In this document: positions 39,025-48,197 of the stretch, piece after piece
Layout: the number at the start of each line of letters is the position of its first letter
How positions within the stretch are numbered: the first letter of the stretch is position 1
From: Rufibacter psychrotolerans
GTDB taxonomy: Bacteria; Bacteroidota; Bacteroidia; Cytophagales; Hymenobacteraceae
Direction of reading: 5' to 3'
Length of the DNA: 64,000 nucleotides
NCBI RefSeq assembly: GCF_016924645.1
Contig: NZ_JAFFJV010000022.1
Coordinates: forward strand, 1-64,000
Notes under the pieces: generated by a model
Told to the model about the DNA's origin: nothing
Databases searched by the model: none
Seen by the model: only the letters and a program-made list of their open reading frames with translations
Position numbers and translations under genes: made by a program

Positions 39025-39462
39025 ATGAGAGCAGAACTTGTGGATACTTCGGGAAATAGGTTTCTCACCATCACCTTAGATGACAGGAACCAATGGATTC
39101 AGGCCAACTGGCAGGGGTCCCTCACGGAAGTGGCCGTGAAAGCGGGCATGCAGGCCTACACCGAGGCCCTGGAAGAAGCAGACTACAATGCCCTGCTGAT
39201 TGACACCCGCTCCGCGGAAGGGTGCTGGAGCCACTCGCTGGATTGGGCCCTGAACGTATGGGCCCCACAGGCCGCGGCGGCGGGTTTACAATACTATGCC
39301 CTGGTGGTAAACCCCGCCTCCCTTAAAGCAGCCTCCACCGATGGGTTCTACGCCCAGGTGCAGTGGTTTGAAGCCGAAGTGTTCGCCGACCTGGCCACGG
39401 CCCGGGCCTGGCTGCGCCGCAAGCGCTACCTCAAAGAAAACAACAGCTACCTGCATTCCTAA
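39025..39462 (+). CDS. Hypothetical STAS/SpoIIAA-like protein
   Basis: About 145 residues starting MRAELVDTSGNRFLTITLDD. The alternation of strands and helices (WIQANWQGSLTEVAVKAGMQAY, YNALLIDTRSAEGCW, LQYYALVVNP, ADLATARAWLRR) recalls SpoIIAA/STAS-like proteins common in Bacteroidota, which lack the phosphorylated Ser. No partner kinase is adjacent. Function unknown. The codon before the ATG is TTG in frame and less likely as start. Confidence 0.65.
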   Translation: MRAELVDTSGNRFLTITLDDRNQWIQANWQGSLTEVAVKAGMQAYTEALEEADYNALLIDTRSAEGCWSHSLDWALNVWAPQAAAAGLQYYALVVNPASLKAASTDGFYAQVQWFEAEVFADLATARAWLRRKRYLKENNSYLHS

Positions 39463-39613
39463 CATCGCATGCGGTGGGCTTATGGGCGCCTTCGTCTTTC
39501 CGCCGTGGGCAATGGCAAGGCAGCAGCATTTCAGCGTGGCTGTTCCCCAAGACCTAAAGCGCTGGCCTGCCTTATCCAAACATGCCAAGTCCCTCTTTAT
39601 TCATTTAGGATTC

Positions 39614-39649
39614 ATTTAGGGTCTATTTTCAGCAAAACGACCCTAAAAC
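39614..39649. repeat. 36-bp palindromic repeat, copy 22
   Basis: ATTTAGGGTC to GACCCTAAAAC; arms TTTAGGGTC and GACCCTAAA match fully, though GGTC replaces the usual GGCC on both sides. Confidence 0.8.
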
Positions 39650-39651
39650 AG

Positions 39652-39677
39652 AAAAGCCCGCGAAAGCGGGCTTTTCT
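39652..39677. terminator. Bidirectional terminator
   Basis: AAAAGCCCGC, GAAA loop, GCGGGCTTTT. It separates two convergent genes. Confidence 0.88.
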
Positions 39678-39695
39678 GCAGTATGTTTCACGTGA

Positions 39696-40616
39696 TTACA
39701 CGTTCATGGAAGACTCACGGCGGCGCATTTTACCGGCCGGAATCCCGAACATCATCTTAAAGCGGCGGCAGAAATACGCGGTGTCTTTGTAGCCCACGTC
39801 TTTGCCAATCTCCCGGATGCTTTTCTTGGTAGTGCGCAGCAGGAACACGGCGCGCTCCATGCGCTGGTACTCAATGTAGTCCTGCGGGTTAATGCCGGTG
39901 AGCATCTTGAAGTACTGCCCCACGTAGTCTTCAGAAACGTTGGCCACGTTGCTGAGCACTTTGTTAGACAGGTCACCGCCCAGGTTCTCTTTAATGTAGT
40001 TGAACAGGTCAATAAGGCGGGGGTCCTTAAAGTACGTGCTGTTGGTAGCCAGCTGCTCCACAAACATTCTGTTCTTCAAAATGTAGCGGATCAGCTCCAC
40101 TACCAGTTGCTCGGTGTACAGGCTAATGATCCGCTCCTTGCCCGGCAGGTCCTGCATGCTTTCTTCCACAATCTTGATCACCAGCGTGGCCAGCTTGTTG
40201 CTGGTAATCACAAACGCCGGCACCTCTAGGGAAGTGAAGAAGTTTACAGAGTCAAATACCTTGGCTTCAAAGCTCACGAAGCTGTGGCTGTCGTCGGCTT
40301 CGCCAATCAGGTCAAGGTCATTGTTGCTTTTGAAGAACTTATCCTTGGTGGTGATGTAGTCATCATTGGAGATAACCCTACTTTCGGTATCACCATAGTA
40401 GAGTTTAGTGCTACGCCCGCCCGGGATAAAGAGCAATTGCCCTTCTTCGGCCACTTGTTTATCGTCTCCGAAAGCAACAACACCGTTGTGTACTAATATT
40501 AGGTTGTTTCCTACATCATAATAGTTACGAACAGTGAGTGGCTGCTGCAACACCAGGTTTTTGGCCTTGATGTACCGCACTTTCAGCGACTCTATGATTT
40601 TATTGTAATCTTCCAT
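39696..40616 (-). CDS. AraC-family transcriptional regulator
   Basis: A 306-residue protein. The N-terminal half is a cupin-like sensor (NNLILVHNGVVAFGDDKQVAEEGQLLFIPGG). The last 100 residues are a double HTH: LSNKVLSNVANVSEDYVGQYFKML and IREIGKDVGYKDTAYFCRRFKMMFG. The end RREsSMNV is short. Unusually for this window the upstream region is very A/T-rich and has TTTG, 20 bases, TACTTTTA on the minus strand as a possible promoter. Targets unknown; an acyl-CoA dehydrogenase gene lies upstream in the same direction. Confidence 0.87.
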   Translation of the reverse strand: MEDYNKIIESLKVRYIKAKNLVLQQPLTVRNYYDVGNNLILVHNGVVAFGDDKQVAEEGQLLFIPGGRSTKLYYGDTESRVISNDDYITTKDKFFKSNNDLDLIGEADDSHSFVSFEAKVFDSVNFFTSLEVPAFVITSNKLATLVIKIVEESMQDLPGKERIISLYTEQLVVELIRYILKNRMFVEQLATNSTYFKDPRLIDLFNYIKENLGGDLSNKVLSNVANVSEDYVGQYFKMLTGINPQDYIEYQRMERAVFLLRTTKKSIREIGKDVGYKDTAYFCRRFKMMFGIPAGKMRRRESSMNV

Positions 40617-40784
40617 GTAAGGACACTGAATTAAGGGTTTTAACTTTTGTTGATTTTTTAAGTTGTCTGTCGGTTTAAAAGTAGTACTTATCTTTTAACT
40701 TATCAAACATTTAAGTACTATATTTATAAATGCAGAAATACTATATACCTAAATATCAACTTTAATCGTTAGAATATCCCCTTT

Positions 40785-41924
40785 CTATTTCAGTATCTCC
40801 CTTGAGATTACTATTTTCTGTATTTCAGAGGTACCCTCGTAAATTTGCGTGATTTTGGCATCGCGCATAAGGCGCTCTACGTGGTATTCTTTCACAAAGC
40901 CGTACCCGCCGTGGACCTGAACAGCCTCCACGGTAGTCTCCATGGCCACTTTTGACGCAAAAAGCTTGGCCATGGCCCCAGATTTGGAGTAATCGCGGTG
41001 GGCGTCTTTGTCGGCGGCGGCTTGCAGGCAAAGCAGTCTGGCGGCGTCTATGTTGGTGGCCATATCAGCCAGTTTGAACTGAATGGCCTGGTGTTGTGCA
41101 ATGGGCACGCCAAAGGCCTTTCTCTCCTTAGAATACTTCAACGCCAACTCATAGGCGCCAGAGGCAATGCCCAGAGCCTGGGAAGCAATGCCAATGCGGC
41201 CCCCGTTGAGGGTGGACATGGCAAACTTAAACCCGAACCCGTCTTCGCCAATGCGGTTCTCCTTTGGTACTTTAACGTCAGTAAACATAAGAGAGTGTGT
41301 ATCAGACCCTCTAATTCCTAATTTATTTTCTTTGGGTCCTACTTCAAAGCCGGGCATGCCTTTCTCTACAATAAGGGCGTTGATGCCTTTGTGCCGCAGT
41401 TCTGGGTTGGTCTGGGCGATGACCAGGTACACCGAGGCCGTGCTGCCGTTGGTGATCCAGTTCTTGGTGCCGTTGAGCAGGTAATGGTCGCCCATGTCTA
41501 CGGCGGTGGTGCGCTGCATGGTAGCGTCTGACCCAGCCTCGGGCTCAGACAGGCAGAAGGCCCCAATGATTTCGCCGGAAGCCAGGCGCGGCAGGTATTT
41601 CTGTTTCTGCTCTTCTGAGCCGTATTTCTCCAAACCCCAGCAAACCAAAGAGTTGTTCACCGACATGACCACCGAGGCCGAGGCATCTACCTTGGAGATT
41701 TCTTCCATGGCCAGCACGTACGAAACGGTGTCCATGCCGCCGCCGCCGTACTTGGGATCTACCATCATGCCCATGAAGCCAAGCTCCCCCATCTTCCTGA
41801 TCTGCTCCGCCGGAAACTTCTGGTGCTCATCGCGCTCAATGACCCCTGGCAACAATTCATTCTGTGCAAAATCCCGGGCAGCCTCCTGCACGGCTAAATG
41901 TTCTTCCGTTAATTTAAAGTCCAT
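40785..41924 (-). CDS. Acyl-CoA dehydrogenase
   Basis: A 379-residue flavoenzyme. Signature 1 is FCLSEPEAGSDA, the FAD/substrate loop is QVHGGYGFVKEYHVERLMRDAKI and the catalytic Glu363 is in IYEGTSEIQ, as in short/medium-chain members. It oxidises an acyl-CoA to the 2-enoyl-CoA, passing electrons to ETF. Monocistronic, with A/T-rich flanks. Chain-length choice cannot be read. Confidence 0.94.
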   Translation of the reverse strand: MDFKLTEEHLAVQEAARDFAQNELLPGVIERDEHQKFPAEQIRKMGELGFMGMMVDPKYGGGGMDTVSYVLAMEEISKVDASASVVMSVNNSLVCWGLEKYGSEEQKQKYLPRLASGEIIGAFCLSEPEAGSDATMQRTTAVDMGDHYLLNGTKNWITNGSTASVYLVIAQTNPELRHKGINALIVEKGMPGFEVGPKENKLGIRGSDTHSLMFTDVKVPKENRIGEDGFGFKFAMSTLNGGRIGIASQALGIASGAYELALKYSKERKAFGVPIAQHQAIQFKLADMATNIDAARLLCLQAAADKDAHRDYSKSGAMAKLFASKVAMETTVEAVQVHGGYGFVKEYHVERLMRDAKITQIYEGTSEIQKIVISREILK

Positions 41925-42080
41925 AGAGTATGTTACGTGTGACTAGGTGGGTTATTTTTCTGTAAACAAAATTAGGTGTATTTTAGTATGCAAGCAGCAC
42001 ACTTAAAAGAAGACACTCCAAAGCTAACATTTGTTTGGCAAAGATGCTAGGCTCTAGCAGGCAGCCCCTTTGTACCGGCC

Positions 42081-42115
42081 CTAAAAAAAAGAGGGCGGTA
42101 GTGCCGCCCTCTTTT
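42081..42115 (-). terminator. Terminator of the YugP-like gene
   Basis: Stem GAGGGCGG and CCGCCCTC extended by AAAA/TTTT, loop of 5 bases; minus strand ends in TTTTTTTTAG. Confidence 0.88.
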
Positions 42116-42138
42116 ACCCAATTTCTAAAACTAAGTTA

Positions 42139-42819
42139 CTACTCTCTTCTACCAAATAAGAAGGAAGCGTAGTAGAGCAACGTTGCCAGGGAGCCAATGG
42201 CCGCCACCACGTACGTCATGGCCGCCCACTTGAGGGCATCTTTGGCCATGCCGTGCTCCTGAGTGGTCACCACCCCCCGGTTACTCATCCAGGCCAGGGC
42301 CCGGTTACTGGCGTCAAATTCCACCGGCAGCGTGATAAAGCTGAAGAGGGTGGTTAAGGCGAACAAGGCCACCCCAATGGCCAGCGGCAAGATGGTGGTC
42401 TGGATCATCAGGATACCAATCAAGATAATCCATTGCATGTACCGGCTGGCCACGCTCAAGGCTGGAACCATGGCCGAACGGAATTTGAGGAACGCGTACG
42501 CCTTGGCGTGCTGCACGGCGTGGCCGCACTCGTGCGCGGCTACCGCGGCGGCGGCCGCACTGCGGGCCTCGTACACGTACTCACTCAGGTTCACAGTTTT
42601 ATCGGCCGGGTTGTAGTGGTCGGTGAGTTTACCGGGGGTTGAGATGACCCGCACATCGGTAATGCCGTTGTCGGCCAGCATCATCTCGGCTACTTCCCGT
42701 CCGCTTAGCCCAGAGCTGATGCCCATCTTAGAGTATTTCTCAAACTTGCTTTTCAGCGTCCAACTGACCAACATAGAGGCCAGCATGGTGACAATCACTA
42801 TTAAATAAATCCCTCCCAT
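42139..42819 (-). CDS. YugP-type membrane zinc metallopeptidase
   Basis: A 226-residue protein. The zinc motif HECGH uses His96, Glu97 and His100 (AAVAAHECGHAVQHAKAY). Helices at about 2-20, 118-140, 143-163 and 200-220 anchor it in the membrane. The segment LPVEFDASNRALAWM matches the third ligand region of the family. Substrate unknown. Lies 34 bp downstream of rfaE2 and may be co-transcribed. Confidence 0.9.
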   Translation of the reverse strand: MGGIYLIVIVTMLASMLVSWTLKSKFEKYSKMGISSGLSGREVAEMMLADNGITDVRVISTPGKLTDHYNPADKTVNLSEYVYEARSAAAAAVAAHECGHAVQHAKAYAFLKFRSAMVPALSVASRYMQWIILIGILMIQTTILPLAIGVALFALTTLFSFITLPVEFDASNRALAWMSNRGVVTTQEHGMAKDALKWAAMTYVVAAIGSLATLLYYASFLFGRRE

Positions 42820-42853
42820 AGTTCTTTCCTTTATTTTAAACTTCTGCCTGGCG

Positions 42854-43342
42854 CTATCCTTTCAGGACTTTGGCCACCACCTGTGAAGTAGAATACCCCT
42901 TCACCAGCGGAATGGTTTTCACCGCCCCCCCCTTTGCCAGAACGATGTCGTGCCCCACAATGGTCTCAATGGAGTAGTCATCGCCTTTCACTAATACGTC
43001 GGGCGCTACCGCTTTGATTAGCTCATAGGGGGTTTCCTGATCAAATAGCACTACCGCATCTGTAAACCAAAAGGATGCCATTACCCTGGTTCGTGACATT
43101 TCGTCCTGTAATGGCCGGGATGGGCCCTTTAACCTACTGACAGATTGATCAGTATTGAGGCCCACCACCAGTCTGTCGCCCAGCAGGCGGGCGCGCTCCA
43201 GGTAGTCTACGTGGCCCACGTGCACAATGTCAAAGCACCCGTTGGTGAACACCACTTTTTGGCCCTGGGCCCGCCATTCGGCTACTTTGGCTAAAAGCTG
43301 CGGCAGGGTTACAATCTTTTCTTGGGAAGGAAGCGTCTGCAT
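42854..43342 (-). CDS. rfaE2: D-glycero-beta-D-manno-heptose 1-phosphate adenylyltransferase
   Basis: A 162-residue stand-alone nucleotidyltransferase. Motif FTNGCFDIVHVGHVDYL carries the HxGH ATP site, and GLNTDQSVSRLKGPSRPL and DVLVKGDDYSIETIVG follow. It makes ADP-heptose, the inner-core LPS precursor. In E. coli it is fused to the kinase as HldE; here the kinase half is absent. Confidence 0.9.
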   Translation of the reverse strand: MQTLPSQEKIVTLPQLLAKVAEWRAQGQKVVFTNGCFDIVHVGHVDYLERARLLGDRLVVGLNTDQSVSRLKGPSRPLQDEMSRTRVMASFWFTDAVVLFDQETPYELIKAVAPDVLVKGDDYSIETIVGHDIVLAKGGAVKTIPLVKGYSTSQVVAKVLKG

Positions 43343-43403
43343 AGATCAGAAATATAGTAGATCAGGAATATAAAGGAGTAGATGGAGGGACAAGGTAAGG
43401 AGA

Positions 43404-43428
43404 AAGCCTCTTATCTGGGAGGCTCTTG
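43404..43428 (-). terminator. Terminator of the pan/flippase operon
   Basis: AGCCTC and GAGGCT around an 8-base loop, followed on the minus strand by TTCTCC. Moderate strength. Confidence 0.5.
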
Positions 43429-43465
43429 CATCTTTCAGCGGTAAGCAAGCAGGAATCATCAGCCC

Positions 43466-43501
43466 ATTTCGGGGCTGTTTTCACGGAAATGGCCCGGAAA
43501 C
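43466..43501. repeat. 36-bp palindromic repeat, copy 23
   Basis: ATTTCGGGGC to GGCCCGGAAAC. Begins 3 bp beyond the flippase stop; outer YG/CR changes on both arms agree. Confidence 0.75.
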
Positions 43502-43504
43502 AGG

Positions 43505-44524
43505 CTACGCGAATTTCTTGGCTGGTTCGCCCTGGCGCCTGGTTTGGAGAAAGCTGGCCACCAGGCTTACCGCTCCCATGGCCACCACCAAGATGGCCCC
43601 GGTGGTATGGGTGATCAGCGCATAGGCCATGCCTTTGTCCAGGGGCACGGCGTACAGCAGCAGCGCGGTCCTTACCAGGATGTGGTACACGCCAATACCG
43701 CCCTGCACCGGTGCCGACATGCCTATGCCGCCCACCACTAAAATGGCCATGCCCGCTTGCCAGGTTAACCCCTCGGTACCCGGGAGGGCAAAGAAGGCCA
43801 GGTAGCTGGTGAGATAGTAGGTGACCCAGATGAAAACCGTGTGGAAGATGAAGGCGCCCTTCTGCTCCATCTTAAGCACGCTGAAGATGCCGTGCCAGAG
43901 CCCGCTCACAAAGTCACTGAGTTTCCGGAAGAAGGCGTTCTGCCGTAGTTTGGAAATATTCTTGTAGAGGTACCAGGCCACAAAGCCCGTGCCCAGGACA
44001 GCAATGGCGCCCAACAGGTACAGGGTCTGCAGGTTTTGCTCAAAGCTGTGGTATTTTTCAGAGAAGATGCTCAGGAAGAACTCGTACACCCGGTCAAACT
44101 CCAGCAGCAGGGTTATGCCCAGGCAGAGCAGCAGCATGAGCAAGTCAATCACCCGCTCGGTGATGACGGTGCCCAGCGAAACGTTCACCGGTACATTGGC
44201 AGAGCGCTTTAAGAAAGTACACCTGATCACCTCACCGGCCCGGGGCAGCACCACGTTCGCCAGGTACCCTACCATCATGGCGTGGTAGGTCTGCCAGATG
44301 GTGGGCTTAAACCCTAGCGGCGCAAATTGCATGCGCCACCGGACGGCCCGGCTCACGTACCCCGCCACCGAGAGCAACAGGGTCACGGCAATCCAGGTGA
44401 AGTTGGCCTGCGCCAGCTCGGCCCGCACCGCCGCGAAGTTGATGCTGCGCAGGGCGTATCCCATTAAGAAAGCTGAAACCGCCAACAGCAGTACGTACTT
44501 GAAAACGCTTACAGCTTTCTTCAT
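43505..44524 (-). CDS. Lysylphosphatidylglycerol-synthase-TM/UPF0104 family flippase-like protein
   Basis: A 339-residue integral membrane protein with about eight helices (for example YVLLLAVSAFLMGYAL, WIAVTLLLSVAGYVS, LLMLLLCLGITLLL, MAILVVGGIGMSAPVQGGIGVYHILV). The motif GEVIRCTFLKRSANVPV and the SAPVQGGIGVYH segment are typical for the MprF-like flippase fold. No synthase domain follows, so lipid flipping or an unrelated role is open. Same operon as panC and panD. Confidence 0.85.
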   Translation of the reverse strand: MKKAVSVFKYVLLLAVSAFLMGYALRSINFAAVRAELAQANFTWIAVTLLLSVAGYVSRAVRWRMQFAPLGFKPTIWQTYHAMMVGYLANVVLPRAGEVIRCTFLKRSANVPVNVSLGTVITERVIDLLMLLLCLGITLLLEFDRVYEFFLSIFSEKYHSFEQNLQTLYLLGAIAVLGTGFVAWYLYKNISKLRQNAFFRKLSDFVSGLWHGIFSVLKMEQKGAFIFHTVFIWVTYYLTSYLAFFALPGTEGLTWQAGMAILVVGGIGMSAPVQGGIGVYHILVRTALLLYAVPLDKGMAYALITHTTGAILVVAMGAVSLVASFLQTRRQGEPAKKFA

Positions 44525-44537
44525 GCCTGAAAGAGAA

Positions 44538-44885
44538 CTATACTAACCGGTTGTGCTGGTCTGGGAAAATAACGGTGGGTTCGTGGGCGCGGGCGTCAGC
44601 AAAGTTGATGAGGGCATAGGAGATGATAATGATCACATCTCCTACCTGCACCTTGCGGGCGGCCGGTCCGTTGAGGCAAACCGTGCCGGTGCCTCTTTCT
44701 CCTTTTATAATATAAGTCTCAAAGCGTTCACCATTGTTCACGTTCACAATGGTCACCTTCTCATGGGGAACCATGTTGGCAGCATCCAACAGATCTTCGT
44801 CTATGGTAATGCTCCCCACATAATGCAACTCGGCCTGCGTTACCTTAGCCCGATGTATCTTGGATTTAAGAACTTCAATCTGCAT
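44538..44885 (-). CDS. panD: Aspartate 1-decarboxylase
   Basis: About 115 residues. The self-cleavage site is Gly24-Ser25 in HYVGSITIDEDLLDAA, which produces the pyruvoyl group. NNGERFETYII and GPAARKVQVGDVIIIISYA complete the barrel. Makes beta-alanine for pantothenate. ATG at 44885 is favoured over the TTG codon just before. Directly downstream of panC. Confidence 0.96.
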   Translation of the reverse strand: MQIEVLKSKIHRAKVTQAELHYVGSITIDEDLLDAANMVPHEKVTIVNVNNGERFETYIIKGERGTGTVCLNGPAARKVQVGDVIIIISYALINFADARAHEPTVIFPDQHNRLV

Positions 44886-44976
44886 CAAAACAATCTAAAA
44901 ACATGCAAAGTTATAGATTATTTATGAGACAAAAAGTTCCTGCGGGCCAGGCAAAATCTGATAAACTTAAATTTAT

Positions 44977-45816
44977 TTACAGCAGCAGGTTGTCAATGAG
45001 CCTTACTTCCCCCAGGAAGGCCGCCAGGCAAAGGGCCACCGGCACCTTGCCCGAAACCTCTCTCAAGGGCTGCAGCGTTTGGGCGTGCACCACCTCCAGG
45101 TATTCCAGCCTGATTTCAGGAATTTGGCGCAAAAACGCCTCTGTCTCTTTCTTGGCCTCTTCCACGGAGTGGTTCTTTAAGCTTTTTTGCAGGAGTTGCA
45201 GGGCCTGGTACAGGTGGGGGGCAAGGGCGCGTTGCTCCGGCGTAAGGCGGCGGTTTCTGGAAGACATGGCCAGCCCGTCTTCCTCCCTGATGATGGGGTA
45301 ACAAACCAGCTCCAGGTCAAAGCTCAGGTCCAGCACCAGCTGTTGTATGATGGCAAACTGCTGCAGGTCCTTTTGCCCGAAAAAGGCCTGGTGCGGCTGC
45401 ACCAGGTGGAACAGCTTGCTCACCACCGTGGCCACTCCGTTGAAGTGCCCCGGCCGGTGCGCCCCTTCCATTACCCGCTCCAGGTCCCCGAAGTCAAAAG
45501 ACAGCTTGGGCTTCTGCCGGTACATTTCCTCGGCGGCGGGGGCAAACAGTACGTCACAGCCCTCCTGCGCCAGGAGCTGGGCATCTTTCTCCAGCAGGCG
45601 GGGGTACAGGCGAAAATCTTCAGGATTATTGAATTGCGCCGGGTTCACAAATACGCTGCACACGGTCACGTCGTTCTGCTGTTTAGCGGCCCTGATCAGG
45701 GAAAGGTGGCCTTCGTGCAGGGCCCCCATGGTGGGGACAAAGCCAATCCGTTGCCCCTGCTGGCGCAGCAAGCCCGTGTGCTGCCGGATATCAGATAAAG
45801 AAGAAAGTTGCAACAT
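44977..45816 (-). CDS. panC: Pantothenate synthetase
   Basis: A 279-residue enzyme. The HxGH ATP motif is HEGH in MGALHEGHLSLI, and FGQKDLQQ and MSSRNRRL are the pantoate and KMSKS-like loops. Joins pantoate to beta-alanine. First gene of the leftward panC-panD-flippase unit; -7 box upstream. Confidence 0.96.
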   Translation of the reverse strand: MLQLSSLSDIRQHTGLLRQQGQRIGFVPTMGALHEGHLSLIRAAKQQNDVTVCSVFVNPAQFNNPEDFRLYPRLLEKDAQLLAQEGCDVLFAPAAEEMYRQKPKLSFDFGDLERVMEGAHRPGHFNGVATVVSKLFHLVQPHQAFFGQKDLQQFAIIQQLVLDLSFDLELVCYPIIREEDGLAMSSRNRRLTPEQRALAPHLYQALQLLQKSLKNHSVEEAKKETEAFLRQIPEIRLEYLEVVHAQTLQPLREVSGKVPVALCLAAFLGEVRLIDNLLL

Positions 45817-45854
45817 GAACGGCTGCGGAATTAATGATGTTCAGGAAAAGAAGC

Positions 45855-45862
45855 CAAAGGTA
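45855..45862 (-). promoter_or_regulatory. -7 box of panC
   Basis: TACCTTTG then GC on the minus strand, 39 bases before the start. No TTG at the usual distance. Confidence 0.5.
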
Positions 45863-45880
45863 TGATTTTATTCAAATAAA

Positions 45881-45911
45881 TTGAGAATCAGCTAATAATT
45901 GCTTAATTTTG
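45881..45911 (+). promoter_or_regulatory. Promoter of the glycogen synthase gene
   Basis: TTG at 45881, a 20-base spacer and TAATTTTGC at 45904. Divergent from and next to the panC box. Confidence 0.6.
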
Positions 45912-45957
45912 CACTTCGCAATACGTATTGCCAATTTAATTTTAATCACTCCAACCT

Positions 45958-46770
45958 ATGTCCAAATTGAGAATCTTATACGCGGCCACTGAGATTGATC
46001 CTTTTCTGCAAACCACAAAAGTAGCGGAATTCCTGAGGATGTTGCCACAAGCGATGCAAGAGCGTGGGATGGAAGTTCGTATTTTTGTGCCTCGTTTTGG
46101 CTTGATCAACGAACGCAAAAACCGTTTGCATGAGGTTGTACGCCTTTCAGGCATTAACATTGCCGTGGGCGAGGAAGAGAAACCCCTGATTATTAAGGTA
46201 GCCTCTATCCCCAACGCCAAGCTGCAGGTGTATTTTATTGACAACGAAGACTATTTCCACCGCAAGTCCGTTCTGGTGGACAAGGACAATAAGTTCTACG
46301 CAGACAATGATGAGCGCGCCATCTTCTTCTGCAAGGGTGTTCTGGAGACGGTGAAGAAACTGGGCTGGGCCCCGGATATTGTACACTGCAATGACTGGAT
46401 GACGAGCCTGATCCCGCTTTACCTGAAGACCACCTACAAGAATGATCCTATTTTCAAGACCTCTAAATCGGTGTTCTCGGTGTACAACAGCGAGTTTACC
46501 CACAAGTTTGAGGGCGACCTGCTAGAGAAAGCCAAGATGCTGGACATTGAGGACGAAATGCTGGCCAACCTTAGCTCAGGCGATTTTGGGGCATTCATCA
46601 AGATGGGGCTTCAGTACGCAGACACCGTCATTAAGTCTAACGAAGATTTCAGTGATAACTTAAACGCCCTGTTCCAGGAGTACAACAGCACCAAGCAGAT
46701 CAACACCATTAGCGCAGACGAAAACACCTTAGACTCTTACTTTGACTTGTATAATGAACTGGCGAATTAG
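45958..46770 (+). CDS. Glycogen/starch synthase catalytic domain protein (GT5, short form)
   Basis: A 270-residue protein covering only the N-terminal GT-B half: LRILYAATEIDPFLQTTKVAEFLRML replaces the usual KTGGL loop, and DIVHCNDWMTSLIPLYLK and SVFSVYNSEFTHKFEG follow. The KTGGL motif that binds ADP-glucose is KVAEF preceded by Thr-Thr, so the Gly pair is missing. The C-terminal nucleotide-binding half is absent and no remnant follows. Short versions of this kind are widespread in Bacteroidota beside DUF4270 and glmS, so the form is probably natural and may be regulatory. Confidence 0.8.
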   Translation: MSKLRILYAATEIDPFLQTTKVAEFLRMLPQAMQERGMEVRIFVPRFGLINERKNRLHEVVRLSGINIAVGEEEKPLIIKVASIPNAKLQVYFIDNEDYFHRKSVLVDKDNKFYADNDERAIFFCKGVLETVKKLGWAPDIVHCNDWMTSLIPLYLKTTYKNDPIFKTSKSVFSVYNSEFTHKFEGDLLEKAKMLDIEDEMLANLSSGDFGAFIKMGLQYADTVIKSNEDFSDNLNALFQEYNSTKQINTISADENTLDSYFDLYNELAN

Positions 46771-48154
46771 TAAAGCAGCAGCCCTACTATTCCTTTCCTC
46801 TTTCTTTTTTTCCGCTTGTGAAGACCCCACTGCCATTGGATTAGAACTGCAGGAACCCGGCACCCTTATTGGTACCAGCTACACAGATACGGCCACCGTT
46901 ACTGCCTCTACCGTGCTGCTGAAAGACTCTATCTTTGCCCTGGGTGCCACCCGGGTGCAGGTAGGTGCCATTGATGAGGGAGACCTGGGAAAAGTTACCG
47001 CCAGAACATTTGCAGAGTTCGCCCCCTTGACCTTCCCGGCGCACCCAGACTCTATTGATGTTACCAAAGGAGCCGACTCCCTGATCATCAACCTGGATTA
47101 TGACTATGCTTTTGGCAACACGGCCCAGCCAATGACCATTAACGTGCATCGGTTAACCGAAGGCTTCCGGGACGATGACACGTATTTTACCTCCCGCAAG
47201 CTGGCGTACAACAATACCCCCGTTGGCTCTGTCACGTTCTTACCGCAACCAGACGCCACCTACAAGAGCCCCAGTGACACCACCCGCACGCTTCCGGTCC
47301 TGATCAAGATCAAGATCACCGGGGATTATGCCACTGAGGTGCTACAGACCCTGGCCCAAACGTCTAGCCCTGCAACCTTTGCCACCGCCCTCAAAGGCCT
47401 GGCGTTTACCCCTGAAGACGGTGCCGCCAGCAGCATCATTGGCTTTTTGCCTTTGTCTACCTACACCAACATGACCTTGCACTATAAGTCTAAGAAGAAC
47501 ATAGCCAAGGTGACCGGGTTGGTGCTAACAGATCGGTATTACAACCAGATAGAGGCAGACAGAACAGGAACTCCATTGGCCTCTTTAACGGCTAACGGCA
47601 ACACTCTTTCTTCCTCGGCAGCCGGCAACAGAACCTACTTACAGGCAGGCGCCGGTCTGGTCACCAAGATAACTATGCCGCACCTGGCCAATTTCCGGAA
47701 GACCCTTTCCGGCGCGAGCCAGCACTTGGCTATCAACAAAGCAGAGTTGATTATCCCGGTGGTACAGTCTACGGTGATGGCAGGCAAAGATTCTACCCTT
47801 CTGCCGCCTATTATCTCTGTGGTAGAGGCTACGCCTTCCAACAGAATGGCCATGACCCAAGGTATCCCCAACTCCCTGGTGGGCGAGGGCACAACCCAAC
47901 GGGCCACGTTGCAGTATAGGGGCAAGAACGGCGGGTACGTGTATGTGGTAAATATCACCAGCTACCTTCAGAACCTGCTGTACAATAGAATGGCCAACAA
48001 CGGAATTATCCTTTTGCCTTCAGGCATCAACAATGATGTTTCTACCCCCACCAACATGGCTCAGACGGTAAATCGCGCCATCCTGGAGGCAAACCAAAGC
48101 CTTGGTGCTGACCGCCGGATCAAGCTCCGGTTATTCTATTCAACCGCTCAATAG
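46754..48154 (+). CDS. DUF4270 family lipoprotein
   Basis: About 466 residues from MNWRISKAAALLFLSSFFFSAC. The lipobox ends at Cys22 and EDPT follows. The rest is a beta-rich extracytoplasmic protein with repeated aspartate/threonine turns. DUF4270 is confined to Bacteroidota and typically sits beside a short glycogen synthase. It overlaps that gene by 17 bp and ends 43 bp before glmS. Role unknown, envelope-associated. Confidence 0.9.
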   Translation: MNWRISKAAALLFLSSFFFSACEDPTAIGLELQEPGTLIGTSYTDTATVTASTVLLKDSIFALGATRVQVGAIDEGDLGKVTARTFAEFAPLTFPAHPDSIDVTKGADSLIINLDYDYAFGNTAQPMTINVHRLTEGFRDDDTYFTSRKLAYNNTPVGSVTFLPQPDATYKSPSDTTRTLPVLIKIKITGDYATEVLQTLAQTSSPATFATALKGLAFTPEDGAASSIIGFLPLSTYTNMTLHYKSKKNIAKVTGLVLTDRYYNQIEADRTGTPLASLTANGNTLSSSAAGNRTYLQAGAGLVTKITMPHLANFRKTLSGASQHLAINKAELIIPVVQSTVMAGKDSTLLPPIISVVEATPSNRMAMTQGIPNSLVGEGTTQRATLQYRGKNGGYVYVVNITSYLQNLLYNRMANNGIILLPSGINNDVSTPTNMAQTVNRAILEANQSLGADRRIKLRLFYSTAQ

Positions 48155-48197
48155 TATCACTTATCTATATTTTAGCTAAACAGAAGATTACGGCACC

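Noticed and set aside
46742..46770. Frameshift between the short glycogen synthase and its missing C-terminal half
   Set aside because: The downstream frame encodes a DUF4270 lipoprotein with its own lipobox; no GT1-domain remnant is visible in any frame.
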